Part shown: in pieces, positions 37,432-46,881 of the stretch
How positions within the stretch are numbered: the stretch's first letter is position 1
How the letters are laid out: the number at the start of each line of letters is the position of its first letter
Assembly (NCBI RefSeq): GCF_003002955.1
Contig: NZ_PVTJ01000005.1
Span: 186,001-250,000 of the forward strand
Length of the DNA: 64,000 nt
Source: Glycomyces artemisiae
GTDB lineage: Bacteria; Actinomycetota; Actinomycetes; Mycobacteriales; Micromonosporaceae
Direction: 5' to 3'
Translations under genes and position numbers: made by a program
The notes under the pieces: generated by a model
Database searches by the model: none
Told to the model about the DNA's origin: nothing
What the model saw: the letters and a program-made list of their open reading frames with translations, nothing else

Positions 37432-37455
37432 GCCCTGAAGGTATCGGGTGATGTC

Positions 37456-37502
37456 CAAACGGTGTTTGACGGGTATGGGAACTGCTTCTAGTGTCGTCCC
37501 AT
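37456..37502 (+). promoter_or_regulatory. Promoter and operator region of the glucarate operon
   Basis: TTGACG (37466-37471) and TAGTGT (37489-37494) are spaced by 17 bases. CAAAC-GGT-GTTTG (37456-37468) overlaps the -35 box and is the candidate LysR site. ATGGGA (37475-37480) and GTCCCAT (37496-37502) flank the -10 element as a second inverted repeat. Confidence 0.55.
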
Positions 37503-37529
37503 CCCTACGACCACAGGAGTTCCCCCCGA

Positions 37530-38447
37530 ATGACCCGATTCGCCCCCGCGGAGATCCAGACGGCCCTCGGTTCCGGGCTGCTGTCCTTCCCGGTGACGCA
37601 CTTCCGCGACGACCTGTCGTTCGACGAGGCCGCGTACCGCGAGAACCTGTCGCACCTGGCGTCGTTCCCGGCCGCCGGGCTGTTCGCCGCGGGCGGCACC
37701 GGCGAGTTCTTCTCGCTGACCGCCGCGGAGACCGCGCAGGTCGTGCGGGCCGCCGTGAAGGAATCGGCCGGGGCCGTCCCGATCGTCGCCCCCGCCGGGC
37801 TCGGCACCGCGCAGGCCGCCGCCTTCGCGAAGGACGCCGAGGAGGCCGGTGCGGACGCGGTGCTGCTGTTCCCGCCGTATCTGACCGAGGCCGGGCAGGA
37901 CGGGCTGTTCGCGCACGTGAAGGCCGTCTGCGACGCCACTTCGCTCGGCGTCATCGTCTACCACCGCGCGAACGCGGTGTACGGGGTCGACACCGTTGCG
38001 CGCCTTGCCGACGCCTGCCCGAACCTCATCGGGTTCAAGGACGGCGTGGGGGACATCGAGTTCATGACCCGGCTGTACGCCACCTTGGGCGACCGGCTGC
38101 TGTACATCGGCGGTCTTCCTACTGCCGAAACGTTCGCGCTTCCCTACCTCCAGCTCGGGGTCACCACCTACTCCTCGGCGATCTTCAACTTCGTCCCCGA
38201 ATTCGCGCTCGCGTTCTACGACGACGTGCGCGCCCAGAACTCCGGCGAGGTCTACCGCCGCCTGCGCGAATTCGTCCTCCCTTACCTGGAGATCCGCAAC
38301 CTCGGTAAGGGCTATGCCGTCTCGATCGTCAAGGCCGGGATGCGCGCGGTCGGACGGAGCGCCGGGCCCGTCCGACCGCCATTGACCGAACTGCGGGACG
38401 ACGAGCTCGCCGCGCTCGCAGCACTGATCGGGAAGGCCGCCGCATGA
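37530..38447 (+). CDS. kdgD: 5-dehydro-4-deoxyglucarate dehydratase
   Basis: DapA-superfamily lyase of 305 residues that dehydrates and decarboxylates 5-dehydro-4-deoxy-D-glucarate to 2-oxoglutarate semialdehyde. The barrel shows [12 protein letters not shown] (about 47), [11 protein letters not shown] with the catalytic tyrosine (about 150), and the Schiff-base lysine in [10 protein letters not shown] (about 170). The ATG at 37530 with AGGAG ten bases upstream was preferred to the earlier in-frame start, which lies inside the ribosome-site region. The stop overlaps the dehydrogenase start (ATGA). First gene of the aldarate operon. Confidence 0.93.
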   Translation: MTRFAPAEIQTALGSGLLSFPVTHFRDDLSFDEAAYRENLSHLASFPAAGLFAAGGTGEFFSLTAAETAQVVRAAVKESAGAVPIVAPAGLGTAQAAAFAKDAEEAGADAVLLFPPYLTEAGQDGLFAHVKAVCDATSLGVIVYHRANAVYGVDTVARLADACPNLIGFKDGVGDIEFMTRLYATLGDRLLYIGGLPTAETFALPYLQLGVTTYSSAIFNFVPEFALAFYDDVRAQNSGEVYRRLREFVLPYLEIRNLGKGYAVSIVKAGMRAVGRSAGPVRPPLTELRDDELAALAALIGKAAA

Positions 38448-39817
38448 GCACGTTCCCCGAAGTCGACCAGGCCGTCGCCGCCGCAACCGCCGCGTTCGCC
38501 GCCTACCGGCAGACCGCCCCGCGCGTCCGCGCCGCGTTCCTCGACTCGATCGCCGACCGCATCGAAGCCATCCCCGACCTGCCGGAGACCGTGCACCGCG
38601 AGACCCACCTGCCGGTCGCCCGCGCCGAGAACGAGCGCGGCCGCACCTGCAACCAGCTCCGCATGTTCGCCCGCCTCCTCGAAGACCCGGCCTGGAACCG
38701 GCCCCGCACCGCCCCCGGCGAACCCGACCTGCGGCTGCGGCACGTGCCGCTCGGGCCGGTCGCCGTGTTCGGCGCCAGCAACTTCCCGCTGGCGTTCTCC
38801 GCGGCCGGGGGCGACACCGCCGCCGCGCTGGCCGCGGGGGCGCCCGTCGTCGTCAAAGCCCATGAGGCGCACCCGGACACGTCGCGCCTCGTCGGCGACG
38901 CGATCCGGGACGCACTGAAGGAGCACGGCCTGCCCGAAGGGGTCTTCACGCTCCTGTTCGGCCCCGGCCGCACCCTCGGCCAGGCGCTCGTCGCCCACCC
39001 CGGGATCAAGGCCGTCGCGTTCACCGGCTCCCGCGCCGCCGGGCTCGCCATCGCCGCGACCGCCGCCGCGCGGCCCGTGCCGATCCCGGTATACGCCGAG
39101 ATGTCGAGCGTCAACCCCGTGTTCCTCCTGCCCGGCGCGCTCGCCGACGACGCCGAAGGGCTCGCCCGCGGCTTCGCCGCGTCCGCGGTCCTCGGCTCGG
39201 GGCAGTTCTGCACGAACCCCGGACTCGTGTTCGCGCGCACCGGGAACGGGCTCGACGCGTTCCTCAAGACCGCCGCCTCATCGTTTGCGGAGACGCCCGC
39301 GCAGCCCATGCTCACCGACGGCATCCGCGCCGCCTACGAGACCGGCCGCGAGCGCCTCGCCGCCCTCCCCGGGACCGAACTCGTCGCCCAGGGGACCGGC
39401 GAGCCCGCCGCCGCGCTGTACCGCACCGACGCCGCCACGTTCCTTGCCGAGCCCGCTTTGCGCGAGGAGATCTTCGGGGCGACGTCGCTCGTGGTCGCGG
39501 TCGACTCGGAGGTGGAGACGCACCGAATCATCGACGTCCTCGAAGGCCAGCTCACCGCCACGATCCACACTGGAGCAGGCGACGCCGAGGAGGCCGCCCG
39601 GCTCGTGCCGCGGCTCGAACTGCTCGCCGGGCGGATCGTCCACGGCGGCTGGCCCACCGGGGTCGCGGTCGGCGAGGCGACGGTCCACGGCGGGCCGTTC
39701 CCCGCGACCACCGACGCCCGCACCACCTCCGTGGGCACGCTCGCGATCGACCGGTTCCTGCGCCCCGTCGCCTACCAGGACTTCCCGGCCGCACTCCTCC
39801 CGGAGGAGCTGCGGTGA
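38444..39817 (+). CDS. 2-oxoglutarate semialdehyde dehydrogenase (NADP type)
   Basis: Aldehyde dehydrogenase of 457 residues that oxidises 2-oxoglutarate semialdehyde to 2-oxoglutarate, the last step of the aldarate route. Conserved pieces: [14 protein letters not shown] (about 105), general-base glutamate in [11 protein letters not shown] (about 222), catalytic cysteine in [10 protein letters not shown] (about 253), AFTGSRAAG (about 193). It is shorter than many aldehyde dehydrogenases but matches the KGSADH subgroup. It overlaps both neighbours by four bases, so the three enzymes are translationally coupled. Confidence 0.92.
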   Translation: MSTFPEVDQAVAAATAAFAAYRQTAPRVRAAFLDSIADRIEAIPDLPETVHRETHLPVARAENERGRTCNQLRMFARLLEDPAWNRPRTAPGEPDLRLRHVPLGPVAVFGASNFPLAFSAAGGDTAAALAAGAPVVVKAHEAHPDTSRLVGDAIRDALKEHGLPEGVFTLLFGPGRTLGQALVAHPGIKAVAFTGSRAAGLAIAATAAARPVPIPVYAEMSSVNPVFLLPGALADDAEGLARGFAASAVLGSGQFCTNPGLVFARTGNGLDAFLKTAASSFAETPAQPMLTDGIRAAYETGRERLAALPGTELVAQGTGEPAAALYRTDAATFLAEPALREEIFGATSLVVAVDSEVETHRIIDVLEGQLTATIHTGAGDAEEAARLVPRLELLAGRIVHGGWPTGVAVGEATVHGGPFPATTDARTTSVGTLAIDRFLRPVAYQDFPAALLPEELR

Positions 39818-41145
39818 GCACCCCCGTCGTCACGGGCCTCCGCGTCGTCCCCGTCGCGGGGCGGGACTCCATGCTGCTCAACCTGTCCGGCGCACACGGC
39901 CCGTTCTTCACCCGCAACCTCGTGATCCTCACCGACGACTCCGGCGCCACCGGCGTCGGCGAGGTCCCCGGCGGGCAGGCCATCGCCGACACCATCGGAG
40001 ACGCGCGCGCACTGGTGGTCGGCAAGCCCATCGGCACCTGGAACGCGATCCTCACCGACGTCAGGCGCACGTTCGCCGACCGCGACGCCGCCGGACGCGG
40101 CCGCCAGACCTTCGACCAGCGCGTCGCCGTCCACGCCGAGACCGCACTCGAAGCGGCCCTGCTCGACCTGCTCGGGAAGTTCCTCGACGTCCCGGCCGCG
40201 GCCCTGCTCGGCGACGGCGTCCAACGCGACCACGTGCCCGTCCTCGGGTACCTGTTCTTCATCGGCGACAAGGGGAAGACCGACCTGCCGTACCGCGACG
40301 GCGACAGCGATGTCGAAGGCGTCGACGACTGGTTCCGCCTGCGCGACCAGGAGGCCCTCACCCCCGGCGCGGTCGTCGCGCTCGCCGAGGCCGCCTACGA
40401 CCGCTACGGCTTCAAGGACTTCAAGCTCAAAGGCGGCGTCCTCCCCGGCCCCGAAGAGGCCGCCGCGGTCACCGCGCTCGCCGAGCGGTTCCCGGAAGCC
40501 AGAATCACCCTGGACCCCAATGGGGCCTGGTCCCTCGAAGCGGCAATTGCCCTGTGTCGTAACCTAAGCGGCATTCTTGCCTACGCCGAGGACCCCTGCG
40601 GAGCCGAGGGCGGGTACTCCGGACGCGAAGTCATGGCCGAGTTCCGCCGCGCCACCGGGATGCCCACCGCCACCAACATGATCGCCTGCGACTGGCGCGA
40701 ACTCGGCCACGCCGTGCGCGCCGGAGCCGTCGACATCCCCCTCGCCGACCCGCACTTCTGGACCCTGTCCGGCTCCGTGCGCGTCGCCCAGCTCTGCGAG
40801 GCGTGGGGCCTCACCTGGGGCTCCCATTCCAACAACCACTTCGACGTGTCGCTGGCGATGTTCACCCACGCCGCCGCGGCCGCCCCCGGCGCGATCACCG
40901 CGATCGACACCCACTGGATCTGGCAGGACGGCCAGCGCCTCACCAAGGCGCCCTTGCAGATCCGCGACGGGCGGATCCCGGTGCCCGACGCGCCCGGACT
41001 CGGCGTCGACCTCGACCTGGACCAGGTCGAGGCCGCGCACGAGCTCTACCTCAAGCACGGCCTCGGCGCGCGCGACGACGCCGCGGCCATGCAGTACCTG
41101 GTCCCCGGCTGGACCTTCGACCCGAAGCGCCCCTGCCTGGCCTGA
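39814..41145 (+). CDS. gudD: D-glucarate dehydratase
   Basis: Enolase-superfamily enzyme of 443 residues that dehydrates D-glucarate to 5-dehydro-4-deoxyglucarate, the substrate of KdgD. The catalytic lysine motif is FKLKGG (about 207); metal ligands lie in LDPNGAWS (about 233) and YAEDPCG (about 259); the catalytic histidine is in SHSNNHFD (about 337). It starts at the GTG overlapping the previous stop. An alternative frame that runs through this region is not coding. Confidence 0.95.
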   Translation: MSTPVVTGLRVVPVAGRDSMLLNLSGAHGPFFTRNLVILTDDSGATGVGEVPGGQAIADTIGDARALVVGKPIGTWNAILTDVRRTFADRDAAGRGRQTFDQRVAVHAETALEAALLDLLGKFLDVPAAALLGDGVQRDHVPVLGYLFFIGDKGKTDLPYRDGDSDVEGVDDWFRLRDQEALTPGAVVALAEAAYDRYGFKDFKLKGGVLPGPEEAAAVTALAERFPEARITLDPNGAWSLEAAIALCRNLSGILAYAEDPCGAEGGYSGREVMAEFRRATGMPTATNMIACDWRELGHAVRAGAVDIPLADPHFWTLSGSVRVAQLCEAWGLTWGSHSNNHFDVSLAMFTHAAAAAPGAITAIDTHWIWQDGQRLTKAPLQIRDGRIPVPDAPGLGVDLDLDQVEAAHELYLKHGLGARDDAAAMQYLVPGWTFDPKRPCLA

Positions 41146-41191
41146 CACCGTCCCTACGAACTGAACACACTCAATGAGGAGTCGAGAACGC

Positions 41192-42187
41192 ATGAACCCC
41201 TTCCCCCGACGCGGGCTGCTCGCCGCGGCCGCCGTCTCCCCGTTCGCCGCCCTCGCGGCCTGCCAAGTCCAGGGCGGCGCCGACGCGGCGGAGAGCGACT
41301 TCCCGAAGCGAGCCGTCGACTTCATGGTGCCCTTCGACCCGGGCGGGTCCGGCGACCTCATCAGCCGCGCGATCGCCAAGGCCGCCGAAGAGCCCCTGGG
41401 CCAGTCCCTCGCCGTCACCAACAAGCCCGGCGCCAACGGCGCCGTCGGCCTCAAAGAGCTGCTGGCGGGCAAGGCCGACGGCTACTCGATCGCCCTGGCC
41501 GTCAAGTCGCTGTTCGCGATCACGCCGCTCGCCGTCGACGACCCGGAGGCGGTCATCATCGACGACCTGCGGATCATCACGACGCTCACCAACGAGGCGT
41601 ACGTCCTCGTAGTGCACGCCGACTCGCCGTACCAGACCCTGGAGGACCTGCTCGCCGCCGACTCGGTCAACTACGCGACCACCGGCGTCGGCACCGGCTC
41701 GCAGCTCTCGGCGCAGCTGCTGTTCACCGGCGCCGGGATCGACGCCACCGACGTGCCGTTCGACGGCGGCGCCTCCGCCGTCACCGCCCTCCTCGGGCAG
41801 GAGGTCGACGCCGTGTCCGCCTCGCTCGCCGAGACGATGCCGCAGGTCGAGGCCGGTGAACTGCGCCCGATCGCGGTGTTCTCCGAGGAGCGCAGCCCGT
41901 TCCTCCAGGACGTGCCGACCGCCGTCGAGGCCGGGTTCGACGTGGTCGTGGACCAGCGGCGCTTCATCGTCGCCCCCGCCGACGTCCCGGACGAGACCGC
42001 CGGCGTCCTCTCGCTCGCGTTCGAAGAGGCCCGCGAGGGCGCCGAGTACGGCCAGTTCCTCCAGGACAACTACATGGACCGCTGGGAGGTCGACAACCTG
42101 GAGGCCAAGACGCACCTCTCGGAGGCCGCCGCCGAGTACGCCGCCCTGGTCGAGGACGCCGGACTCCAGCTCGGCGACGGCGCATGA
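41192..42187 (+). CDS. tctC: Tripartite tricarboxylate transporter substrate-binding lipoprotein (TctC family)
   Basis: Extracytoplasmic solute receptor, 331 residues. Basic N-terminus, hydrophobic segment and lipobox-like LAAC at about residue 28, so it should be lipid-anchored outside the membrane. The family region FMVPFDPGGSGDLISRAIA follows near 50, and ATTGVGTGSQ and VPFDGGASAVTALLG later. The ATG at 41192 has GAGGAG ten bases upstream. Its position after gudD and before tctB and tctA indicates uptake of D-glucarate, galactarate or a relative (inference from context). Confidence 0.9.
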   Translation: MNPFPRRGLLAAAAVSPFAALAACQVQGGADAAESDFPKRAVDFMVPFDPGGSGDLISRAIAKAAEEPLGQSLAVTNKPGANGAVGLKELLAGKADGYSIALAVKSLFAITPLAVDDPEAVIIDDLRIITTLTNEAYVLVVHADSPYQTLEDLLAADSVNYATTGVGTGSQLSAQLLFTGAGIDATDVPFDGGASAVTALLGQEVDAVSASLAETMPQVEAGELRPIAVFSEERSPFLQDVPTAVEAGFDVVVDQRRFIVAPADVPDETAGVLSLAFEEAREGAEYGQFLQDNYMDRWEVDNLEAKTHLSEAAAEYAALVEDAGLQLGDGA

Positions 42188-42714
42188 GCGAGGCCGTCAT
42201 GTCCGACGCCGAAGCGCCCCAGGAGGAGGGGGCCGACGAGCCGCGGGCCGGCGGGCGCGCGCAGGCCGTCGTCGCCGGGGCGCTGCCGATCGCGCTCGGC
42301 GCGTTCGCGGCATGGCTCGCGTTCGGCCTGAAGCTCGGCAGCCTCACCGACCCCGGGCCGGGCCTGTGGCCCCTCGTCGTCGCCGCGCTCCTCGTCGCCT
42401 GCGGCGTCGCGATCGTGGTGGTCGCCCTGTCCGCCAAGGTCTTCGAGGCCGCGCCCGCGAACCGCACGGAGTCGTTCACGCGCGGGACGGGCGCGGTGCT
42501 CGCCGCCGCGGCCGCGCTCGCCGTCTACGCCTCGCTGTTCGAGGTCGTCGGGTTCGAGCTGCCGACGCTGCTGCTGCTGTTCGCGTGGCTGCGGTTCCTC
42601 GGCCGCGAGTCGTGGCTGACGAGCGCCGCGGTCGCCGTGTCCGCCACCGCCGTCGCGTACGCCCTGTTCATCCTCGGACTCGGTGTGCCGCTGCCGCACA
42701 TCATCGCGTTCTAG
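42184..42714 (+). CDS. tctB: Tripartite tricarboxylate transporter small membrane subunit (TctB family)
   Basis: Small membrane subunit of 176 residues with four hydrophobic segments (AVVAGALPIALGAFAAWLAF, LWPLVVAALLVACGVAIVVV, VLAAAAALAVYASLFEVVG, VAVSATAVAYALFILGLGVPLP in outline). The phrase TDPGPGLWPLVVA after the first helix is typical of TctB. It overlaps tctC by four bases. The acidic N-terminal tail is cytoplasmic. Confidence 0.88.
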   Translation: MSEAVMSDAEAPQEEGADEPRAGGRAQAVVAGALPIALGAFAAWLAFGLKLGSLTDPGPGLWPLVVAALLVACGVAIVVVALSAKVFEAAPANRTESFTRGTGAVLAAAAALAVYASLFEVVGFELPTLLLLFAWLRFLGRESWLTSAAVAVSATAVAYALFILGLGVPLPHIIAF

Positions 42715-42726
42715 CCGGAGCGGACC

Positions 42727-44229
42727 ATGGACTTCTCAACCGTGCTCTCCGGCTTCGCGGTGGCGTTCGAGCCGCAGAACCTCCTGTTCTGCCTCATCGG
42801 CGTCACCGTGGGGATGCTCATCGGCGTGCTCCCGGGCCTCGGCCCGGCCGCGACGATCGCGATCCTGCTGCCGATCACGTACACGCTGGAGCCGACCGCC
42901 GCGGTCATCATGCTCGCGGGGATCTTCTACGGCGCCCAGTACGGCGGCACGATCACCTCGGTGCTCCTGCGGATGCCCGGCGAGGCATCCACAGTGGTCA
43001 CCGCCCTGGACGGGCACGCGCTCGCGCGTAAAGGCGAGGCCGGGCCCGCGCTCGGCGTCGCCGCCATCGCCTCGTTCATCGGCGGCACCGCCTCGATCCT
43101 GCTGCTGACGTTCATCGCGCCCGCGCTCGCGGGGGCCGCGCTGGCGTTCGGCCCGGCCGAGTACACGGTGCTGGCGCTCATCGGGATCTTCCTGGTGGGC
43201 ACGCTCGGCTCCGGCTCGCTGTGGAAGAGCGCCGCCGCGGCGGCGCTGGGCCTGCTCATCGCCACGGTCGGGCTCGACCCGCTGCTGGGGACGCCCCGGT
43301 TCACGTTCGGCACCGACCAGCTCGCCGACGGCATCGACTTCACGATCGTCGCCATGGGGCTCTTCGGGGTCGGGGAGATCCTGTACAACCTGGAGCACCG
43401 CGACCGGCCCCAGCCCGCGGTGCCGTCGTTCGGGCGCGCGGTCCCGAGCCGCCTGCACTGGCTGCGCTCGCGCATGGCGATCCTGCGCGGCTCGGTGACG
43501 GGCTTCGTACTCGGCATCCTGCCGGGCGGGGGCGCGACGATGTCGTCGCTGGTGTCGTACGCGGTCGAGAAGCGGGTGGCGAAGGAGCCGTCGCGGTTCG
43601 GCAAGGGCGCCATCGAAGGCGTCGCCGGGCCGGAGTCGGCGAACAACGCGGCGGCGACGTCCTCGTTCATCCCGCTGCTGACGCTGGGCATCCCGGCGAA
43701 CGCCACGATGGCGGTCCTGTTCGGCGCGCTGATGCTGCAGGGGATCACGCCGGGGCCGGGCCTGATGAGCGAGCACCCGGACGTGTTCTGGGGCGTCGTC
43801 AACTCGATGTACGTCGGCAACCTCCTGCTGCTCGCGCTGAGCATCCCGCTCATCGGGGTGTTCGTGCGGATGCTGAAGGTCCGGCCGGGCATCCTCGCGC
43901 CGCTGACGGTCGTGATCACGATGCTCGGCGCGTACTCGATCCGCAACAACGCCTTCGACATGCTGCTCATGATCGGGCTCGGCCTGCTCGGCTACGGGAT
44001 GTGCAAGCTCGGATTCGAGCCGGGGCCGTTCGTGCTCGCGTTCGTCCTCGGGTCGCTCCTGGAAGCCTCGTTCCGCCGGTCGATGCGCCTGTTCGGCGGC
44101 GACCTCACCGAGTTCGTGCAGCGCCCCGTCTCGGGGACGCTCGTCGCGGTCCTGGTGCTCACCGTCGTGGTCGTGCCGGTCCTGCGGACCGTGCGCGCCA
44201 GGCAGACCGAGCGGACCGCGGTGGACTGA
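42727..44229 (+). CDS. tctA: Tripartite tricarboxylate transporter large permease (TctA family)
   Basis: Large polytopic permease of 500 residues. Family motifs: GVTVGMLIGVLPGLGPAATIAILLP (in outline, about 23-48), YGAQYGGTITSVLLRMPGE (about 75), and the second glycine-rich re-entrant GFVLGILPGGGATMSSLVSYAVEKR (in outline, about 260), followed by GAIEGVAGPESANNAA. It energises uptake with an ion gradient together with TctB and TctC. It ends six bases before the stop of the convergent IclR gene, with no room for a terminator. Confidence 0.93.
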   Translation: MDFSTVLSGFAVAFEPQNLLFCLIGVTVGMLIGVLPGLGPAATIAILLPITYTLEPTAAVIMLAGIFYGAQYGGTITSVLLRMPGEASTVVTALDGHALARKGEAGPALGVAAIASFIGGTASILLLTFIAPALAGAALAFGPAEYTVLALIGIFLVGTLGSGSLWKSAAAAALGLLIATVGLDPLLGTPRFTFGTDQLADGIDFTIVAMGLFGVGEILYNLEHRDRPQPAVPSFGRAVPSRLHWLRSRMAILRGSVTGFVLGILPGGGATMSSLVSYAVEKRVAKEPSRFGKGAIEGVAGPESANNAAATSSFIPLLTLGIPANATMAVLFGALMLQGITPGPGLMSEHPDVFWGVVNSMYVGNLLLLALSIPLIGVFVRMLKVRPGILAPLTVVITMLGAYSIRNNAFDMLLMIGLGLLGYGMCKLGFEPGPFVLAFVLGSLLEASFRRSMRLFGGDLTEFVQRPVSGTLVAVLVLTVVVVPVLRTVRARQTERTAVD

Positions 44230-44235
44230 ATGCGG

Positions 44236-45003
44236 TCAGACGCCTTCGGGCCGGACGTATCCGAGCCGGCGGGACACCGTCCCGGCGGCCTCGGCCACGA
44301 GCGGCCCGAAGGCGGCGTCCGCGATCCGCGAGGTCGGTCCGGCGACGGACACCGAGCCGACGACCTCCCCGGCCTGGTCGAGCACGGGCGCGCCGAAGCA
44401 CGTGCTGGAGGCGTCGAACTCGCCGCGCTCCTCGGACCAGCCGCGGAGGCGGATCGCCTCGATCTCGCGGCGCAGGCGCGCGGGGTCGGTGATCGTCTCG
44501 CCGGTGTATTTCGTCAGTTCCAGGCCGTCGACGAGGGTCCGGGCCCGCTCGGGGTCGAGGCCCGCCAGGTACGCCTTGCCGACCGCGGTGGCGTGCAGCG
44601 GCCTTCGGGCGCCCAGCTCCGACCGGACCTGGACGGCGTGGCGGCCCAGCTCCCGGAACACGAACACGATCTCGTCGCCGGAGAGGACCCCGAGGTTCAC
44701 GGTCTCGCCGGTCCGGGCCGCGAGGTCGCGCAGGAGCGGCGGGGCCGCGGCGAACACGTCCATGCGCTGCACGGCCGCCATCGCCATGCGGGCCGCGGCG
44801 GGCCCGAGCCGCCAGCGGCCGTCGGCGTGCGCGAGGTACTCGGCGGCCTGGAGCCGCTCCACGAGCCGGTAGACCGCGCTGCGGGACGCGCCCGTGGCCG
44901 CGACCAGTTCCGCGGTCGTGGCCCCGCCGCGCACCGTGAGCACGTCGAAGATCTCCAGGGCCCGGTCGAGCGAGCCTTTCGGGGGCGCCTCCGCGCGCGG
45001 CAT
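44236..45003 (-). CDS. IclR-family transcriptional regulator
   Basis: Regulator of 255 residues. Winged helix-turn-helix at about 12-75 (SLDRALEIFDVLTVRGGATTAELVAATGASRSAVYRLVERL in outline) and a GAF-like effector domain (about 85-250) with LHATAVGKAYLAGL, EFDASSTCFGAPVLD and VGSVSVAGPTSRI. The ATG at 45003 has AAGGA seven bases upstream; the longer frame extends into non-coding sequence. It lies between the transporter and the talarate/galactarate dehydratase, so aldarate control is likely. Confidence 0.9.
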   Translation of the reverse strand: MPRAEAPPKGSLDRALEIFDVLTVRGGATTAELVAATGASRSAVYRLVERLQAAEYLAHADGRWRLGPAAARMAMAAVQRMDVFAAAPPLLRDLAARTGETVNLGVLSGDEIVFVFRELGRHAVQVRSELGARRPLHATAVGKAYLAGLDPERARTLVDGLELTKYTGETITDPARLRREIEAIRLRGWSEERGEFDASSTCFGAPVLDQAGEVVGSVSVAGPTSRIADAAFGPLVAEAAGTVSRRLGYVRPEGV

Positions 45004-45105
45004 GGGATGGTCCTTCGCAGTTCTTGGCGGCGCACGTCGAAGCGGGAGCGCCGGGTGTCCACAAGCGTAGTGGCCCGGCACGTCGCCGTGCCGGGCCGTC
45101 CGGCG

Positions 45106-46320
45106 TCAGGCGCCGAAGACCTCGGTCGCCGTCGTCCAGGCCCGCGCCTGATCGCTGAGGCTCACTCCGATGCCGGGGCGGGCCGGGACCAGCATCCGTC
45201 CGCCCTCGGTCTCCAGGCGCTCGTTGAACAGCGGCTCCAGCCAGTCGAAGTGCTCGACCCACGGGTCGTGCTCGTAGGCCGCCGCGAGGTGCAGGTGCAG
45301 CTCCATGACGTAGTGCGGGGCCATGCGCAGGTGCGCGGCCTCGCCGAGCGCCATGATCTTCAGGAACGGCGTGATGCCGCCGACGCGCGGCGCGTCCGGC
45401 TGGATGAAGTCGGCGCCGCGGTGGCGGATCAGCTCGGCGTGCTCGGCCACGGAGGTGAGCATCTCGCCCGTGGCGATCGGCGTCGCCAGCTCGCGGGCGA
45501 GGTCGGCGTGGCCCTCCGCGTCGTATGCGTCGAGGGGCTCCTCGATCCAGGTGAGGTCGAACTCCTCGAACGCCCGGCCCATGCGCACCGCCGTGCTGCG
45601 GTTCCACTGCTGGTTGGCGTCGACCATGAGGTCGATCCGGTCGCCGATCGCCTCCTTGACGGCCGCCACGCGCCGCAGATCCAGCTTCGTGTCCGGCTGC
45701 CCCACTTTGATCTTGACGCCGCCGATCCCGCTCGCCGCCGTCGCCTGCGCGTTCTCAATGACCTCCTCGATGGAGGAGGACAGGAACCCGCCCGAGGTGT
45801 TGTAGCAGGCCACCGAGTCGCGGTGGGCTCCAAGGAGCTTCGCGAGCGGGAGCCCGGCGCGCTTGGCCTTGAGGTCCCACAGGGCGATGTCGAACGCCGC
45901 GACCGCCTGCACTGCAAGGCCGGAGCGCCCGACCGACGCGCCCGCCCACACCAGCTTCGTCCAGATCCGCTGGATGTCGCTGGGGTCCTCGCCGATCAGC
46001 TCGGGCGCGACCTCGCGCGCGTGCGCGAACTGGCCCGCGCCGCCCGCGCGCTTCGAGTAGCTGAAGCCCACGCCTTCAAGCCCGGCCTCGGTGCGGATCT
46101 CCGCGAACAGGAACGCGACGTCGCGCAGCGGCTTCTGGCGTCCGGTCAGCACTTTCGCGTCGCTGATCGCGCCCTTGAGCGGCAGCGTCGCCGCCGAGAT
46201 CCGGACCGACGCGATCCGGTCGGTGCTCGCCTCGCCGCGCCGCAGCGCGCTGAAGTGCCGCTCGTTCGCATCGGAGGTCTCTGCGGCACTGGTGAAGTCG
46301 AGGAACGTGGAGTCGGTCAA
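45106..46320 (-). CDS. L-talarate/galactarate dehydratase
   Basis: Enolase-superfamily dehydratase of 404 residues. The sequence closely follows the characterised L-talarate/galactarate dehydratase type: ISDAKVLTGRQKPL (about 52), EGVGFSYSKRAGG (about 82), VWAGASVGRSGLAVQA (about 123), catalytic KIKVGQP (about 205), DANQQWNRS (about 233), WIEEPLDAYD (about 260), TGEMLTS, and MAPHYVMELHLHLAAAYEHDPWVEHF in outline with the catalytic histidine (about 340). It would give 5-dehydro-4-deoxyglucarate from galactarate, feeding the KdgD step encoded on the other strand. Confidence 0.88.
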   Translation of the reverse strand: MTDSTFLDFTSAAETSDANERHFSALRRGEASTDRIASVRISAATLPLKGAISDAKVLTGRQKPLRDVAFLFAEIRTEAGLEGVGFSYSKRAGGAGQFAHAREVAPELIGEDPSDIQRIWTKLVWAGASVGRSGLAVQAVAAFDIALWDLKAKRAGLPLAKLLGAHRDSVACYNTSGGFLSSSIEEVIENAQATAASGIGGVKIKVGQPDTKLDLRRVAAVKEAIGDRIDLMVDANQQWNRSTAVRMGRAFEEFDLTWIEEPLDAYDAEGHADLARELATPIATGEMLTSVAEHAELIRHRGADFIQPDAPRVGGITPFLKIMALGEAAHLRMAPHYVMELHLHLAAAYEHDPWVEHFDWLEPLFNERLETEGGRMLVPARPGIGVSLSDQARAWTTATEVFGA

Positions 46321-46340
46321 GGGGTCCTCCCAGGACGGAA

Positions 46341-46377
46341 GTCCCGATGAACGGGACGGTATGCCGGTGAATGGGAC
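46341..46377 (-). promoter_or_regulatory. Candidate operator upstream of the talarate/galactarate dehydratase
   Basis: GTCCCG-ATGAA-CGGGAC (46341-46357) is a perfect six-base inverted repeat, and a further TGAATGGGAC copy of the half-site follows (ending at 46377). ATGGGAC also occurs inverted beside the glucarate promoter (37496-37502). Confidence 0.4.
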
Positions 46378-46390
46378 TCGTTGAGCTTAA

Positions 46391-46881
46391 GTCACCAGCG
46401 CCGCCGGGCACAAGGCCCGCACGACGAATGCGACTGCTGGGCTGCGCCGTCCAGTCCTGACGAGCAGAGGAACCGTAACCGCTGAAGGGTGCAGGCGGGG
46501 AGTGCGACGGTCAGGAGAGGACTCTCCGACTGGCGGAGCGCGGATTCTATTGGCGGCGAGGGGGAGAGGTGGGGACGCGGGATTGCCGTGGCCGCGCCGG
46601 GTGCGCTGGGCCTTGGCGGGAATGGCAGGTATGGCGGGGTCGGGTGTTGTGGCTTTCGGGTGGTGATGGGGCGCGGGTCTTTCTCGGCGGCGACGACGGG
46701 GTGGGTGGTGGGGCGGGGTTGGGTTTTGCGGCTTTGGGGTGTGTCGGGGTGCGGGTTTTTTGGCGGCGACGGGGAGATGTGGGAGGCGGGCCGGGTTTGG
46801 CTGCCGGGCCTGGGGTCTGGTCTTCGTATGTGCCCTTCTTGGTGTCTCCCGCCCTGGTTGGCTGGTCCGGGGCGGGCGGGT
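46391..46881. other. G/T-skewed non-coding stretch downstream of the HNH gene
   Basis: About 490 bases without a credible gene. Between roughly 46560 and 46830 the + strand is dominated by G and T. It includes a run of G-tracts at 46698-46723 that could form a G-quadruplex. The open frames here on both strands are low-complexity, G/R/P-rich and have no ribosome site. It may be the eroded 3' part of a longer HNH gene. Confidence 0.5.
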
